NCBI RefSeq assembly: GCF_000525975.1
Contig: NZ_AODK01000012.1
Location: forward strand, 41,374 to 105,373
Direction of reading: 5' to 3'
Length of the DNA: 64,000 bases
Origin: Listeria rocourtiae FSL F6-920
GTDB lineage: Bacteria; Bacillota; Bacilli; Lactobacillales; Listeriaceae
Positions 1 through 9,700 of the stretch are shown one piece after another. A program made the position numbers and the translations under genes. The notes beneath the pieces were generated by a model. That model was not told the DNA's origin, made no database searches, and saw only the letters and a program-made list of their open reading frames with translations. The first letter of the stretch is position 1. The number at the start of each line of letters is the position of its first letter.

Positions 1-977
1 ATGCTGAGCGTATTAAGCAATACGTAGACAATGACATGTTGCTAAACTATGATGATTATTTGGCAGATTTCCCAGACTTAAAAGCGGAAAATTATGTGCC
101 GGAAGCTTGGAATATTGGTGAATTGGATAATAAACGATATAGTATACCACTCGATATTCACTCTTTCATTATGTACTATAACAAGGATTTAGTGAAAAAA
201 TATGCTCCAAACGCGCTAGACGATAATATTGTCACTTTCGATGAAATAAAAGCGGCGGGTGCACTGGCTAAAAAGGACAAAATTGATGCGGTGTCTGTAA
301 GCTGGGTGAAACCGGTATTCCTATCTCTCTATGCGCAAAACGGCGGGAAGTTAACAGAAAATGGTGTTGATCCAACGCTTGATAATCAGCAGGCAAAAGA
401 TACGTTTAACCTGTGGAAAGATATGTATAAGGATGGCATTACAACAAAAGATGGCGAAGATTATTTCCAAAAATTCATTGCTGGAAAAGTAATATTCGCA
501 CCAGAGGGAATCTGGATGCAGAATAATGCGAAAGATGCTAAGTTCGATTGGGGTATCACAAATGCACCGCAATTAAGCGATGATAAAAATAAGATGGTGA
601 ACTGGTCTAGCTCGCATCAATTCACGATGTTTAACAGTGAAGGCCGTTCGAAAGAAAAAACAGAAGGCGTGCTGAAATTTATCGATTGGGTGCAAGATAA
701 CTCGCTAGAATGGGCGAAGTCAGGTCAAAATCCAGCATCTCTAAAAATCATGGATGAGCCAAGCTACAAGGAGATGCCACAGTCGTTCTTATTGCTGAAT
801 CCTGCTGAGCAGAAATCGTTGAAGATTTTTGATTATAAGTATAATGGTTACGTTTCGGAACAATTGGATGCGAATGGAAACGATATTATTTTCGGTAAGA
901 CGCCGGTGAATAAAGGATTAGCAGATATGCAAAAAGCAGTGGAAGATAAGATTGCTAAAGATAAATCCAATAATTAA
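1..977 (+). CDS. Sugar ABC transporter substrate-binding protein (5' truncated by window edge)
   Basis: The frame is open from the window edge, so the N-terminus, signal peptide and lipobox lie outside. The visible part matches the C-terminal two thirds of an extracellular carbohydrate-binding protein of the MalE/MsmE type, including a YYNKDLVKKYAP segment and a C-terminal AEQKSLKIFDYKYNGYVSEQ segment. It would deliver a sugar to the two permeases that follow. A 13-bp hairpin separates it from them, as is usual where the binding protein must exceed the permeases. The sugar is unknown; the GH2 enzyme downstream suggests a beta-linked glycoside. Confidence 0.85.
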   Translation, partial: AERIKQYVDNDMLLNYDDYLADFPDLKAENYVPEAWNIGELDNKRYSIPLDIHSFIMYYNKDLVKKYAPNALDDNIVTFDEIKAAGALAKKDKIDAVSVSWVKPVFLSLYAQNGGKLTENGVDPTLDNQQAKDTFNLWKDMYKDGITTKDGEDYFQKFIAGKVIFAPEGIWMQNNAKDAKFDWGITNAPQLSDDKNKMVNWSSSHQFTMFNSEGRSKEKTEGVLKFIDWVQDNSLEWAKSGQNPASLKIMDEPSYKEMPQSFLLLNPAEQKSLKIFDYKYNGYVSEQLDANGNDIIFGKTPVNKGLADMQKAVEDKIAKDKSNN

Positions 978-987
978 ATCAAATAAA

Positions 988-1017
988 GGGCTTGAGAATT
1001 TGCGAATTCTCAAGCCC
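988..1017 (+). promoter_or_regulatory. Intercistronic stem-loop between binding protein and permeases
   Basis: Perfect 13-bp inverted repeat (988-1000 with 1005-1017) and a 4-nt loop, 10 nt after the binding-protein stop. No T-tract follows, so it looks more like an mRNA-stabilising or attenuating hairpin than a full terminator. Confidence 0.7.
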
Positions 1018-1043
1018 TAGATGAAAAATTGGGAGTGATTGTA

Positions 1044-1946
1044 ATGGAAGCAAATGCTAAAACGATAACATATAAAACAAGAAAATGGCAGTTCACACCG
1101 TGGTTATTCGCAGGTCCGCATTTAATTATTTTCTTGATCTTTTTTCTTGTTCCTGTAGTTTATGGAATTTATATTTCCTTTACGGATTGGGATTTGATTG
1201 GTACGCCTGATTTTGTAGGATTTGATAATTATCGCGAAATATTATTTCAGAAAGATTCGACTTTTTATGAACAGTTACATAATGGGTTGCGAAATACATT
1301 TATTTTCGTCGTGTTAACCGTACCATTTTGTATCATTGTCCCGTTGTTATTAGCTAGTGCACTAAACGCGAAACCAAGGCTAAATAAGCTGTTTCAATCG
1401 CTATTTTATTTGCCATCGTTGTTTGCAATTTCGGCGGTTATCATTATTTGGGGGTTGATGTTTAATGTTAGTTTCGGTCCAATTAATCAGTTTCTTGGCA
1501 CGACGATTAATTGGGTTGGCACGCAACCTTACGCTTGGATGACGCTTGTAATTGTAACGGTTTGGTGGTGTATCGGTGGGAATATGATTATTTATCAGGC
1601 TGCACTAAATGGCATTTCGCAGGATTTTTATGAAGCAGCTGAAATCGATGGTGCTACTGCTATGCAAAAATTCTTCAAGATAACGCTTCCGAGTATTCGC
1701 GCGCAGTTATTATATACTGTGGTAATGACGACGATTGCTCAGTTTAACGTTTATGGGCAACCACTGATGCTGACAAAAGGTGGTCCGTCTGGCTCGACAT
1801 CGGTACTCTTAATGTATATTCAGCAAAATGCGTTCGGTACTGGCCAATCGATTGCGGGAATTGCATCTGCAATGGCAGTTATTCTCGGCTTGTGTATCAT
1901 GGCTGTTTCCGCAGTCCAATTTTTCTTTTTACGGAATAAAAATTAA
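1044..1946 (+). CDS. Sugar ABC transporter permease (MalF/UgpA type)
   Basis: Integral membrane permease of about 300 residues with six predicted membrane segments. The EAA loop that contacts the ATPase is visible as YEAAEIDGATAMQKFFKITLP. I start at ATG 1044 because GGGAG at 1031-1035 lies 8 nt upstream; an in-frame TTG at 1029 would precede that site. It pairs with the next permease. No ATPase is encoded here, so a shared MsmK-type ATPase elsewhere probably energises the importer (inference). Confidence 0.9.
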   Translation: MEANAKTITYKTRKWQFTPWLFAGPHLIIFLIFFLVPVVYGIYISFTDWDLIGTPDFVGFDNYREILFQKDSTFYEQLHNGLRNTFIFVVLTVPFCIIVPLLLASALNAKPRLNKLFQSLFYLPSLFAISAVIIIWGLMFNVSFGPINQFLGTTINWVGTQPYAWMTLVIVTVWWCIGGNMIIYQAALNGISQDFYEAAEIDGATAMQKFFKITLPSIRAQLLYTVVMTTIAQFNVYGQPLMLTKGGPSGSTSVLLMYIQQNAFGTGQSIAGIASAMAVILGLCIMAVSAVQFFFLRNKN

Positions 1947-1969
1947 CGGCGAGAGGGGATGGGTTTCTG

Positions 1970-2812
1970 ATGAAAAAAGATGCACGTTTTATACCAAAAT
2001 TAATTGCTTTTATATTCTTGCTTGTAATGGCTATCATCTGGGTTGTTCCGCTCGCGTGGGGGATTGTGACCTCCTTTAAATCGGAGGCAGAGGTTGCGAC
2101 AGTTGGCTTTAAATTCCTTCCTGTGCAATGGGTGACGACGAATTATACGGAGTTGCTATTTAATAATGCAGCCACGCCACTTTTAAGGTGGTTTATGAAT
2201 TCAATGATTATTGCTGTATCGCAGACGGTGCTTGTGCTTGTGGTAGTATCTTTGGCGGCGTTTGCATACAGTCGCTTGAAATTTCGCGGACGTAATGCCA
2301 TGTTTGTTTTTTTGATGGCAACGATGATGTTTCCTAGTGTCGTGAATTTAATTCCACTTTATAAAATTATCGATACTTTCGGCTGGGTGAACAATTATTT
2401 AGCGGCTATTGTGCCGGGAGCTGCGGCTGTATTCAATATCTTTCTCGTTCGGCAGTTCATGGTGAATATTCCGATTGAATTTGATGAGGCGGCTCGTATT
2501 GACGGTGCAGGTGATTTCAAAATTTTCTACAAGGTGATTTTGCCACTTTTGCGACCAGTATTGATGGTTGTGGCGTTGTTCACTTTCACGGCAGCTTGGA
2601 ACGACTTCCTGTGGCCTTCAATTGTGTTTAATGACATTGAAATGATGCCGATTACGCCAGGGCTCCAGCTTTTGCAAGGGATGTATCAGGCGCAACCGGC
2701 GCATTTGATGGCAGGGGCACTTGTCGCGATTGTACCGACTTTCATACTATACTTGTTCGCGCAAAAATATTTCCTACAGTCGATGGCACTATCATCTGGC
2801 GTAAAAGGATGA
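1970..2812 (+). CDS. Sugar ABC transporter permease (MalG/UgpE type)
   Basis: 280 residues, about six membrane segments, EAA loop visible as FDEAARIDGAGDFKIFYKVILP. It is the second half of the heterodimeric permease, begins 23 bases after the first and is surely co-transcribed with it. Confidence 0.9.
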   Translation: MKKDARFIPKLIAFIFLLVMAIIWVVPLAWGIVTSFKSEAEVATVGFKFLPVQWVTTNYTELLFNNAATPLLRWFMNSMIIAVSQTVLVLVVVSLAAFAYSRLKFRGRNAMFVFLMATMMFPSVVNLIPLYKIIDTFGWVNNYLAAIVPGAAAVFNIFLVRQFMVNIPIEFDEAARIDGAGDFKIFYKVILPLLRPVLMVVALFTFTAAWNDFLWPSIVFNDIEMMPITPGLQLLQGMYQAQPAHLMAGALVAIVPTFILYLFAQKYFLQSMALSSGVKG

Positions 2813-2918
2813 GGACTGATTTTACTAAGTGTGAACAAAGAGAACGATTAATCCTTCGACTTGTGTGAAGCTAAAATTAGCATTTATTTAAGAATAGAAG
2901 GTCAGGAGGGATTTTTAG

Positions 2919-3347
2919 GTGAGTAGACGATTAGAGCGGATATTTATTTATATCGCAGCGGCTTGGCAGTTGTTGGATGGGCTGTTGACGGTCTTTGTTT
3001 ATGGGATATTTATAAAACGGCAGGGGCTAGATGTTGCAGGGCTTTCTGTGGCGCAAATGCGAGCGATGAAAGCGTTGTTTGGAAGTATTTTTAACTTTGT
3101 AGTCATCTTCGGGGTGTTATTGATTTTACTTGGGTTGTTGAATATCTATTTGGCACGAAAACATTGGAAAGACGGTGCTATTGGCTGGAAATTACCGGTT
3201 TGGTTAATTGTTTGTGGTGTATTTTCATATTTTATTATGGATATACCAAATATTTTCTTATTTATGAGTGCCGGAATTATTGGTTTGGCTAAAAATAAAG
3301 GCATGCGATTACAGCAAAATAAGATAATTGGGGAGGAATTGGGATGA
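2919..3347 (+). CDS. Small membrane protein of the sugar operon, function unknown
   Basis: 142 residues with about four hydrophobic segments and basic ends. The GTG start is set by an AGGAGGG site at 2905-2911. Its stop overlaps the start of the GH2 gene as ATGA, so the two are translationally coupled. I do not recognise the family; position suggests a membrane accessory of glycoside uptake or turnover. Confidence 0.75.
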   Translation: MSRRLERIFIYIAAAWQLLDGLLTVFVYGIFIKRQGLDVAGLSVAQMRAMKALFGSIFNFVVIFGVLLILLGLLNIYLARKHWKDGAIGWKLPVWLIVCGVFSYFIMDIPNIFLFMSAGIIGLAKNKGMRLQQNKIIGEELG

Positions 3348-5080
3348 CAGAATTACATCCAAGACCGCAGTTTGTACGGGAGAATTGGGAGTTGCTAAAT
3401 GGTAAATGGGCATTTACGTTTGATGATGGGAATGTTGGTATAGCAAACGGTTGGTTCGAGAGTTTGCCAGCGGAAAGCGTGATTGAAGTGCCTTTTACTT
3501 ATGAAACGAAGGCGAGTGGTATTCACGATGAGTCGCATCATGCAGTCGTTTGGTATGAACGCGACGTGGTAGTTTCGGAAACCGAAAAAGATGTGTTGTT
3601 GCATTTTGAAGGTTCGGATTATGCGACAACAGTCTGGGTGAACGGGAAAAAGGTTGGCGAACATCGCGGTTGTTATACGTCATTTGTTTTTAATGTGACA
3701 GATTATATCACAGCTGGGACGAATCGAGTTACTGTTCGCGTTCAGGATAGCATGGATACAGCGCAACCACGTGGCAAACAGCGCTGGATTAAAGACAATT
3801 TTGGCTGCTGGTACGTTCAGACGACGGGGATTTGGAAATCGGTTTGGTTGGAATATGTTTCTCCAGTTCATATTGATTATGTGAAAATGACACCGGATTT
3901 TGATGCTCGCAAAATTGATTTCGAGGTAGAGGCTAACGTTTGGCATGATGATGTGACAGCGTGTGCGACTATTCAGTTTGATGGTGAACTAATTGAGGAA
4001 GTTAGTGCCAGTGTAAAGGACGGTGTGGCACACTTACAAGCCTCAGTTCTTGCTAAAGGTGACCCGTGGAGTATGAAAGTCTGGAACACAGAGACGCCAA
4101 ATTTATACGATGTCACATTCACTTTGCTCAAAGAAAATACAGTCATTGATCGCGTAGAATCTTATTTCGGTATGCGAAAAATTGCGATTGAAGGCGAAAA
4201 AGTGATGCTGAATAATGAGGAACTGTATCAACGTTTGATTCTTGATCAAGGTTACTGGCAAGATAGTGACTTGACACCACCATCTGTTGCAGCGCTAGAG
4301 CTTGATATCGAAAAAATTCTCGAAATGGGCTATAACGGTGTCCGCAAACATCAGAAAGTTGAGGATAATCGTTTCTTGTATTTATGTGATAAGAAAGGCG
4401 TGCTCGTTTGGTCTGAGGTCGGCTCCACCTACAGTTTTAGCGATAAAGCAGTTGCAAACTTCACGGCGGAATGGCTTGATATCGTGAAGCAGAACTACAA
4501 TCATCCATCGATTATTACGTGGGTACCTTTCAATGAATCGTGGGGTGTTGAGAACATTCATGAAAATAAGAAACAACAGCAGTTCACGGAAGGTATTTAT
4601 TATTTGACTAAAACGTTCGATGCAATGCGTCCTGTAGTGACGAACGATGGATGGGACCACACAATTTCTGATATTATTACGCTCCATGACTATGAAGAAA
4701 ATGGTAGGATATTTACCGAACGTTATGCAGATAAGGAAAAATTGCTATCCAATGCATTTCAACACAATCAGTTCCGTCACCCGTTCGCTAGCGGTTACGA
4801 AAACATCGGGAAGCCAGTAATTATTTCTGAGTTTGGTGGTATCGCATTCCAATCAGAATCTGGCTGGGGGTACGGCAATCAAGTGCAAGATGAAGCCGCA
4901 TTTTTAGAGCGTTTTGAAAATATAACAGGTGCAATTCAAGGGTTGGATTATATCTCTGGCTTCTGTTATACGCAAGTTACTGATGTACAGCAGGAAATCA
5001 ACGGTTTACTCACAATTGACCGCAAAGCAAAGGTCGATTTAGCTAAAGTACGTAGTATCAATGAGAAGCGTAAAAAATAA
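3344..5080 (+). CDS. Glycoside hydrolase family 2 enzyme (beta-galactosidase/beta-glucuronidase type)
   Basis: 578 residues in GH2 order: N-terminal sugar-binding jelly roll (about 1-175), immunoglobulin-like sandwich (about 176-285) and TIM barrel (about 286-570). The acid/base glutamate is E398 in FNESWG and the nucleophile is probably E496 in ISEFGG. There is no signal peptide, so it is cytoplasmic and would hydrolyse the glycoside brought in by the upstream importer. It is at the short end for GH2, lacking the long C-terminal domains of LacZ. Substrate specificity (galactoside, glucuronide or mannoside) cannot be read from the sequence. Confidence 0.88.
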   Translation: MTELHPRPQFVRENWELLNGKWAFTFDDGNVGIANGWFESLPAESVIEVPFTYETKASGIHDESHHAVVWYERDVVVSETEKDVLLHFEGSDYATTVWVNGKKVGEHRGCYTSFVFNVTDYITAGTNRVTVRVQDSMDTAQPRGKQRWIKDNFGCWYVQTTGIWKSVWLEYVSPVHIDYVKMTPDFDARKIDFEVEANVWHDDVTACATIQFDGELIEEVSASVKDGVAHLQASVLAKGDPWSMKVWNTETPNLYDVTFTLLKENTVIDRVESYFGMRKIAIEGEKVMLNNEELYQRLILDQGYWQDSDLTPPSVAALELDIEKILEMGYNGVRKHQKVEDNRFLYLCDKKGVLVWSEVGSTYSFSDKAVANFTAEWLDIVKQNYNHPSIITWVPFNESWGVENIHENKKQQQFTEGIYYLTKTFDAMRPVVTNDGWDHTISDIITLHDYEENGRIFTERYADKEKLLSNAFQHNQFRHPFASGYENIGKPVIISEFGGIAFQSESGWGYGNQVQDEAAFLERFENITGAIQGLDYISGFCYTQVTDVQQEINGLLTIDRKAKVDLAKVRSINEKRKK

Positions 5081-5132
5081 TTCCTTTTTAGAATGAGTCA
5101 TCCTTATCATTTCTTTTCAAGTAAGTTTCCTA

Positions 5133-5138
5133 TATAAT
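5133..5138 (+). promoter_or_regulatory. Possible -10 element for ftsW
   Basis: TATAAT lies 28 bases before the first candidate start codon, in the short gap after the GH2 gene. No good -35 element is visible at the proper distance. Confidence 0.35.
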
Positions 5139-5165
5139 GGAGAGATACTACAGTGGGGACCTTGA

Positions 5166-6392
5166 ATGAGGCTCGAAATGATTGGACGATGTGTATGTTT
5201 AAAAAAAATGTTAAAATCCTATGACTATCCTCTTTTAGCGGTGTACATTATTGTATGTCTGTTCGGATTGATTATGGTTTATAGTTCCAGTATGTTTGTT
5301 GCGATTAATAAAGGTTGGGATCCCGCGACATTCTACAACAGTCAATTAAAAAATTGGATTATATCCCTATTTTTACTGATTTTCTTTGCAGTGTTTCCAT
5401 ATAAAATCCTTCAAAATAACAAAATGCTGATGTTAATTATGTTTGGCTCAGTTTCGTTACTGCTACTCGTTTTAGTACTCGGAGACTCGGCGAATAATGC
5501 GCAGAGTTGGTTGGCGCTCGGTCCAATTCGGATTCAGCCTTCTGAGTTTATTAAAGTATCGATGATTGTTTATATGGCCGCGGTGTATTCGAAAAAGCAG
5601 CGTTATATTGATGATTTTAACCGCGGTGTTTTGCCGCCGGTCTTGTTTTTAGTTGTGATTTGTTTCTTGATATTATTACAACCAGATATCGGGACGGCCG
5701 CGATAGTTTTCATGACGGGGTGCGGTATTATTATGGCATCAGGTATGCGACTCAAAACAATCCTGAAGTTAGTAGGACTAGGATTGCTTATTTTAGCTGT
5801 CTTATGCGTCATCGTCTTTTTACTACCAGAAGATATTCGTTCGAAACTGATTACAACGAAGCGAATTGGGCGAATTACAAGCTTTCAAAATCCCTTTACA
5901 GATCATGGTGCGAGTGGCTACCAGTTAGTGAACTCATTTTATGCGATTGGCTCTGGTGGATTTTTTGGTCAGGGGCTAGGTGAAAGTGTTCAAAAGCTAG
6001 GTTATTTACCGGAGGCATATACCGATTTTATTAGTGCGATTATTGCAGAAGAGCTTGGGTTTTTTGGAATCTTGATTACGGTTGGCGGTATTTATTTTAT
6101 CGTTCTGCGTTCGATTATAAATGGCATGCGTGTCCATGATTCGTTCGGTTCGTTGCTTTGTTATGGCACTGCGACGCTCATTGGTATTCAGGCGTTTATT
6201 AACCTAGGCGGTGCGGCCGGAATGATCCCACTTACTGGGGTGACGCTACCATTCACGAGTTTCGGTGGATCATCACTCATGTCAATGTCAATTTTGGTCG
6301 GAATTGTACTGAATGTATCGATGATGAATAAATTCCAGAAGAATTATGGTTCAGAAAAGGATTTGGCGAAACCTGCAAAAGCAGTACAGTAA
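5166..6392 (+). CDS. ftsW: FtsW/RodA/SpoVE-family peptidoglycan polymerase
   Basis: SEDS protein of about 400 residues with roughly ten membrane segments. Characteristic stretches include QPDIGTAAI, the YQLVNSFYAIGSGGFFGQGLG loop and the C-terminal PFTSFGGSSLMS motif. SEDS proteins polymerise glycan from lipid II with a partner class B PBP at the division or elongation machinery. The start is uncertain. ATG 5166 is listed; ATG 5195 would give the more family-like start MFKKMLKSYDYP if the A8 run at 5201-5208 carries one surplus base. It sits before pycA as in Listeria. Confidence 0.9.
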   Translation: MRLEMIGRCVCLKKMLKSYDYPLLAVYIIVCLFGLIMVYSSSMFVAINKGWDPATFYNSQLKNWIISLFLLIFFAVFPYKILQNNKMLMLIMFGSVSLLLLVLVLGDSANNAQSWLALGPIRIQPSEFIKVSMIVYMAAVYSKKQRYIDDFNRGVLPPVLFLVVICFLILLQPDIGTAAIVFMTGCGIIMASGMRLKTILKLVGLGLLILAVLCVIVFLLPEDIRSKLITTKRIGRITSFQNPFTDHGASGYQLVNSFYAIGSGGFFGQGLGESVQKLGYLPEAYTDFISAIIAEELGFFGILITVGGIYFIVLRSIINGMRVHDSFGSLLCYGTATLIGIQAFINLGGAAGMIPLTGVTLPFTSFGGSSLMSMSILVGIVLNVSMMNKFQKNYGSEKDLAKPAKAVQ

Positions 6393-6410
6393 TGAACGCT
6401 AAAGAGTAGG

Positions 6411-6442
6411 AAAACGAGCTGAGAAATTTTGGCTCGTTTTTT
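6411..6442 (+). terminator. Rho-independent terminator of ftsW
   Basis: 9-bp stem (6411-6419 with 6432-6440) ending in a T-tract, 18 bases after the ftsW stop. Confidence 0.8.
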
Positions 6443-6449
6443 CTATCAG

Positions 6450-6501
6450 AAAGTATCAGATATACAGTATTTTTCGAAATTCATTGTATATCTGATACTT
6501 T
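6450..6501. repeat. 17-bp inverted repeat carrying two TATCWGATATAC motifs upstream of pycA
   Basis: Arms 6450-6466 and 6485-6501 are perfectly complementary across an 18-nt spacer. Each contains TATCAGATATAC (6454-6465 on plus; 6486-6497 on minus). A third copy, TATCTGATATAC, follows the pycA -10 box at 6625-6636. The arrangement suggests a regulator-binding region. Confidence 0.6.
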
Positions 6502-6594
6502 AGGTGGGCGTTGGTATCGACAAGCTCAAAACTTTGATACAATGCGCTTTTGATAAATTATCTGAACATTTTTTATAAAAATCAGCGAAAACAA

Positions 6595-6636
6595 TTTACA
6601 TCTAGGGTACTTTAATACTATAATTATCTGATATAC
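6595..6636 (+). promoter_or_regulatory. pycA promoter with overlapping operator-like site
   Basis: TTTACA (6595-6600), an 18-nt spacer and TATAAT (6619-6624). The operator-like TATCTGATATAC abuts the -10 and covers the expected transcription start, a place where a bound repressor would block RNA polymerase. The 327-base gap before pycA is otherwise accounted for by the ftsW terminator and the inverted repeat. Confidence 0.6.
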
Positions 6637-6718
6637 CGTTTTTCTCCATGACGGTAATAATGTTAGCAGCTATGTATATAGAAAAATCAGGTAGTGTAGG
6701 TTAGGAGGAAAAAAAAAA

Positions 6719-9700
6719 ATGAACAACATTAAAAAGGTATTAGTTGCCAATCGTGGCGAGATTGCGATTCGCGTGCTTCGGGCGTGTACGGAACTAAACA
6801 TTAAGACAGTAGCGATCTATTCGCAAGAGGATACGGCGGCGTTTCACCGTTATAAGGCGGATGAGGCTTACCTCGTAGGTGAAGGGAAAAAACCAATTGA
6901 TGCATATCTGGATATTGATAATATTATCGAAATTGCTAAGATAGCAAACGTTGACGCGATTCACCCTGGTTATGGCTTTTTGTCGGAAAATATCGACTTT
7001 GCCAAGCGTTGTGAAAAAGAAGGTATCATTTTTGTAGGACCTAAATCGAAACACCTAGATATGTTCGGTGATAAAATTAAAGCGAAAGAACAAGCTTTAC
7101 TTGCGGACATTCCAGTTATTCCAGGCAGTAACGGGCCTGTGGCAAACGCGGAAGAAGTAGCTGCATTCGGAGAAAAACACGGCTATCCATTGATGGTAAA
7201 AGCTTCTCTTGGCGGTGGCGGACGTGGTATGCGTGTGGTTCAAGGTCCAGAAGACGTAAAAGAGTCATTTGAACGTGCAGGTTCTGAGGCAAAAGCGGCT
7301 TTCGGAAACGATGAAGTGTACGTGGAAAAATGCGTTGTGAACCCAAAACATATTGAAGTGCAGATTTTAGGGGATTCTCACGGAAATATTGTCCATTTAT
7401 TTGAACGTGATTGCTCTGTACAACGCCGTCACCAAAAAGTAGTAGAAGTGGCACCGTGTAACGCGATTACATCCGAATTACGTCAGCGTATTTGTGATGC
7501 TGCTGTGAAATTAATGAAAAATGTTGACTATCTAAATGCCGGAACAGTAGAATTTTTAGTCTCTGGCGAAGATTTTTATTTCATTGAAGTAAACCCGCGC
7601 GTTCAAGTAGAGCATACAATTACCGAGATGATTACAGGCGTGGATATCGTCCAGTCGCAACTGTTTATCGCTGATGGTTGCTCCATGCATGATCAAATTG
7701 TAGGGATTCCACAACAAGAAGACATTCGTATTAATGGCTCGGCTATTCAATGTCGGATTACGACAGAAGATCCGTTGAATAACTTTATGCCAGATACTGG
7801 TCGTATTAATACATACCGCTCAACTGGTGGTTTTGGAGTGCGTCTTGATGCTGGAAATGGGTTCCAAGGTACGATTGTAACACCTTTTTACGACTCCTTA
7901 CTTGTAAAATTATGTACGTGGGGCATGACGTTTGAGCAAGCTTCGCGCAAAATGATTCGTAACTTGATTGAGTTCCGGATTCGTGGCGTAAAAACGAATA
8001 TTCCGTTCTTGCTAAACGTCGTACATCATCCCGATTTTATTAGCGGAAACTATAATACATCGTTTATCGATACGACACCTGAATTGTTTGATTTCCCTAA
8101 AGTACGTGACCGTGGTACGAAGACGCTTCGCTATATTAGTAACGTGACAGTGAATGGCTTTCCTGGTATCAAGCATCGTGAAAAACTGGTGTATGACGAT
8201 TTACGCATTCCGAAGATTCCTTTCGATGCAAAAATCGAACCGGGAACGAAACAAATTTTGGATGCAAAAGGTCCAGCTGGTATTGTCGAATGGGTAAAAT
8301 CACAAGAAGAGGTATTGCTGACAGATACAACGTTGCGTGACGCGCATCAATCGCTGTTGGCGACGCGTGTTCGCTCGAAAGACATTTTCCAAATTGCTGA
8401 TCCGATGGCGCATTTATTACCAAACATGTTCTCTTTTGAAATGTGGGGAGGAGCAACGTTCGATACAGCTTACCGATTCCTAAATGAAGATCCGTGGGTG
8501 CGTCTAGAAACATTGCGCAAACAAATTCCAAACGTGATGTTCCAAATGTTATTACGTGGAGCGAATGCTGTTGGATACAAGAATTATCCAGATAATGTGA
8601 TTCGCGAGTTCGTAAAGCAGTCTGCGCAAAGTGGCGTCGATGTGTTCCGTATTTTTGATAGCTTAAACTGGCTAAAAGGCATGGAAGTGTCGATTGAGGC
8701 TGTTCGTGACGCTGGTAAAGTGGTCGAAGCTGCGATTTGTTATACAGGTGATATTGAAGATGCAACACGTACGAAATATAACGTAGATTACTATAAAAAT
8801 ATGGCGAAAGAACTTGTGGCGCAAGGTACGGATATCTTGGCAATTAAAGATATGGCGGGACTTTTGAAACCACAAGCGGCGTATCGTCTTGTGAGCGAAT
8901 TAAAAGACACCATTGATGTGCCGATTCATTTGCATACGCATGACACGAGCGGTAATGGAATTTATACGTATGCTGCGGCTGTTAGTGCGGGTGTGGATAT
9001 TGTCGACGTATCATCCAGTGCGATGAGTGGCGCGACGTCTCAACCGAGCATGACGGGACTTTATTACGGTCTTGAAAACGGGAAACGACAAGCGATTTTA
9101 AACGCACACAATTCGCAAATGATTAACCATTATTGGGAAGATGTTCGTAAATATTACAAGGATTTTGATAATGCGTTGAATTCACCGCAAACCGAAGTTT
9201 ACATTCATGAAATGCCAGGTGGTCAATATACGAATCTACAACAACAAGCTAAAGCAGTGGGCTTAGGTGACCGTTGGGATGAAGTGAAAGACACGTACGC
9301 GGTCGTGAATGAAATGTTCGGCGATATCGTGAAAGTAACACCATCTTCGAAAGTAGTTGGTGATATGGCACTGTTTATGGTGCAAAATGATCTTTCCGAG
9401 CAAGACGTGTACGATAAAGGTGAATCGCTAGACTTCCCAGATTCGATTATCGAGTTCTTTATGGGCGAGATTGGCCAACCATATGGCGGGTTTCCGGAAA
9501 AACTACAAAAACTTGTTCTGAAGGGACGCACGCCTTTGACAGAACGTCCTGGAGCTTTGATGGAGCCGGTTGATTTTGAAGCGGTTCGTGCAGAGTTGGC
9601 TGAGAAGATGACGACAGGAGCACCAACGGATCATGATGTGATGTCTTATATCCTATATCCGAAAGTGTTCTTGGACTACTTAGCGATGATTGAGAAATAC

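Noticed and set aside
8169..8843. 224-codon open frame antisense to pycA
   Set aside because: It lies wholly inside the carboxyltransferase domain of pycA, has no ribosome site and a composition explained by the opposite strand.
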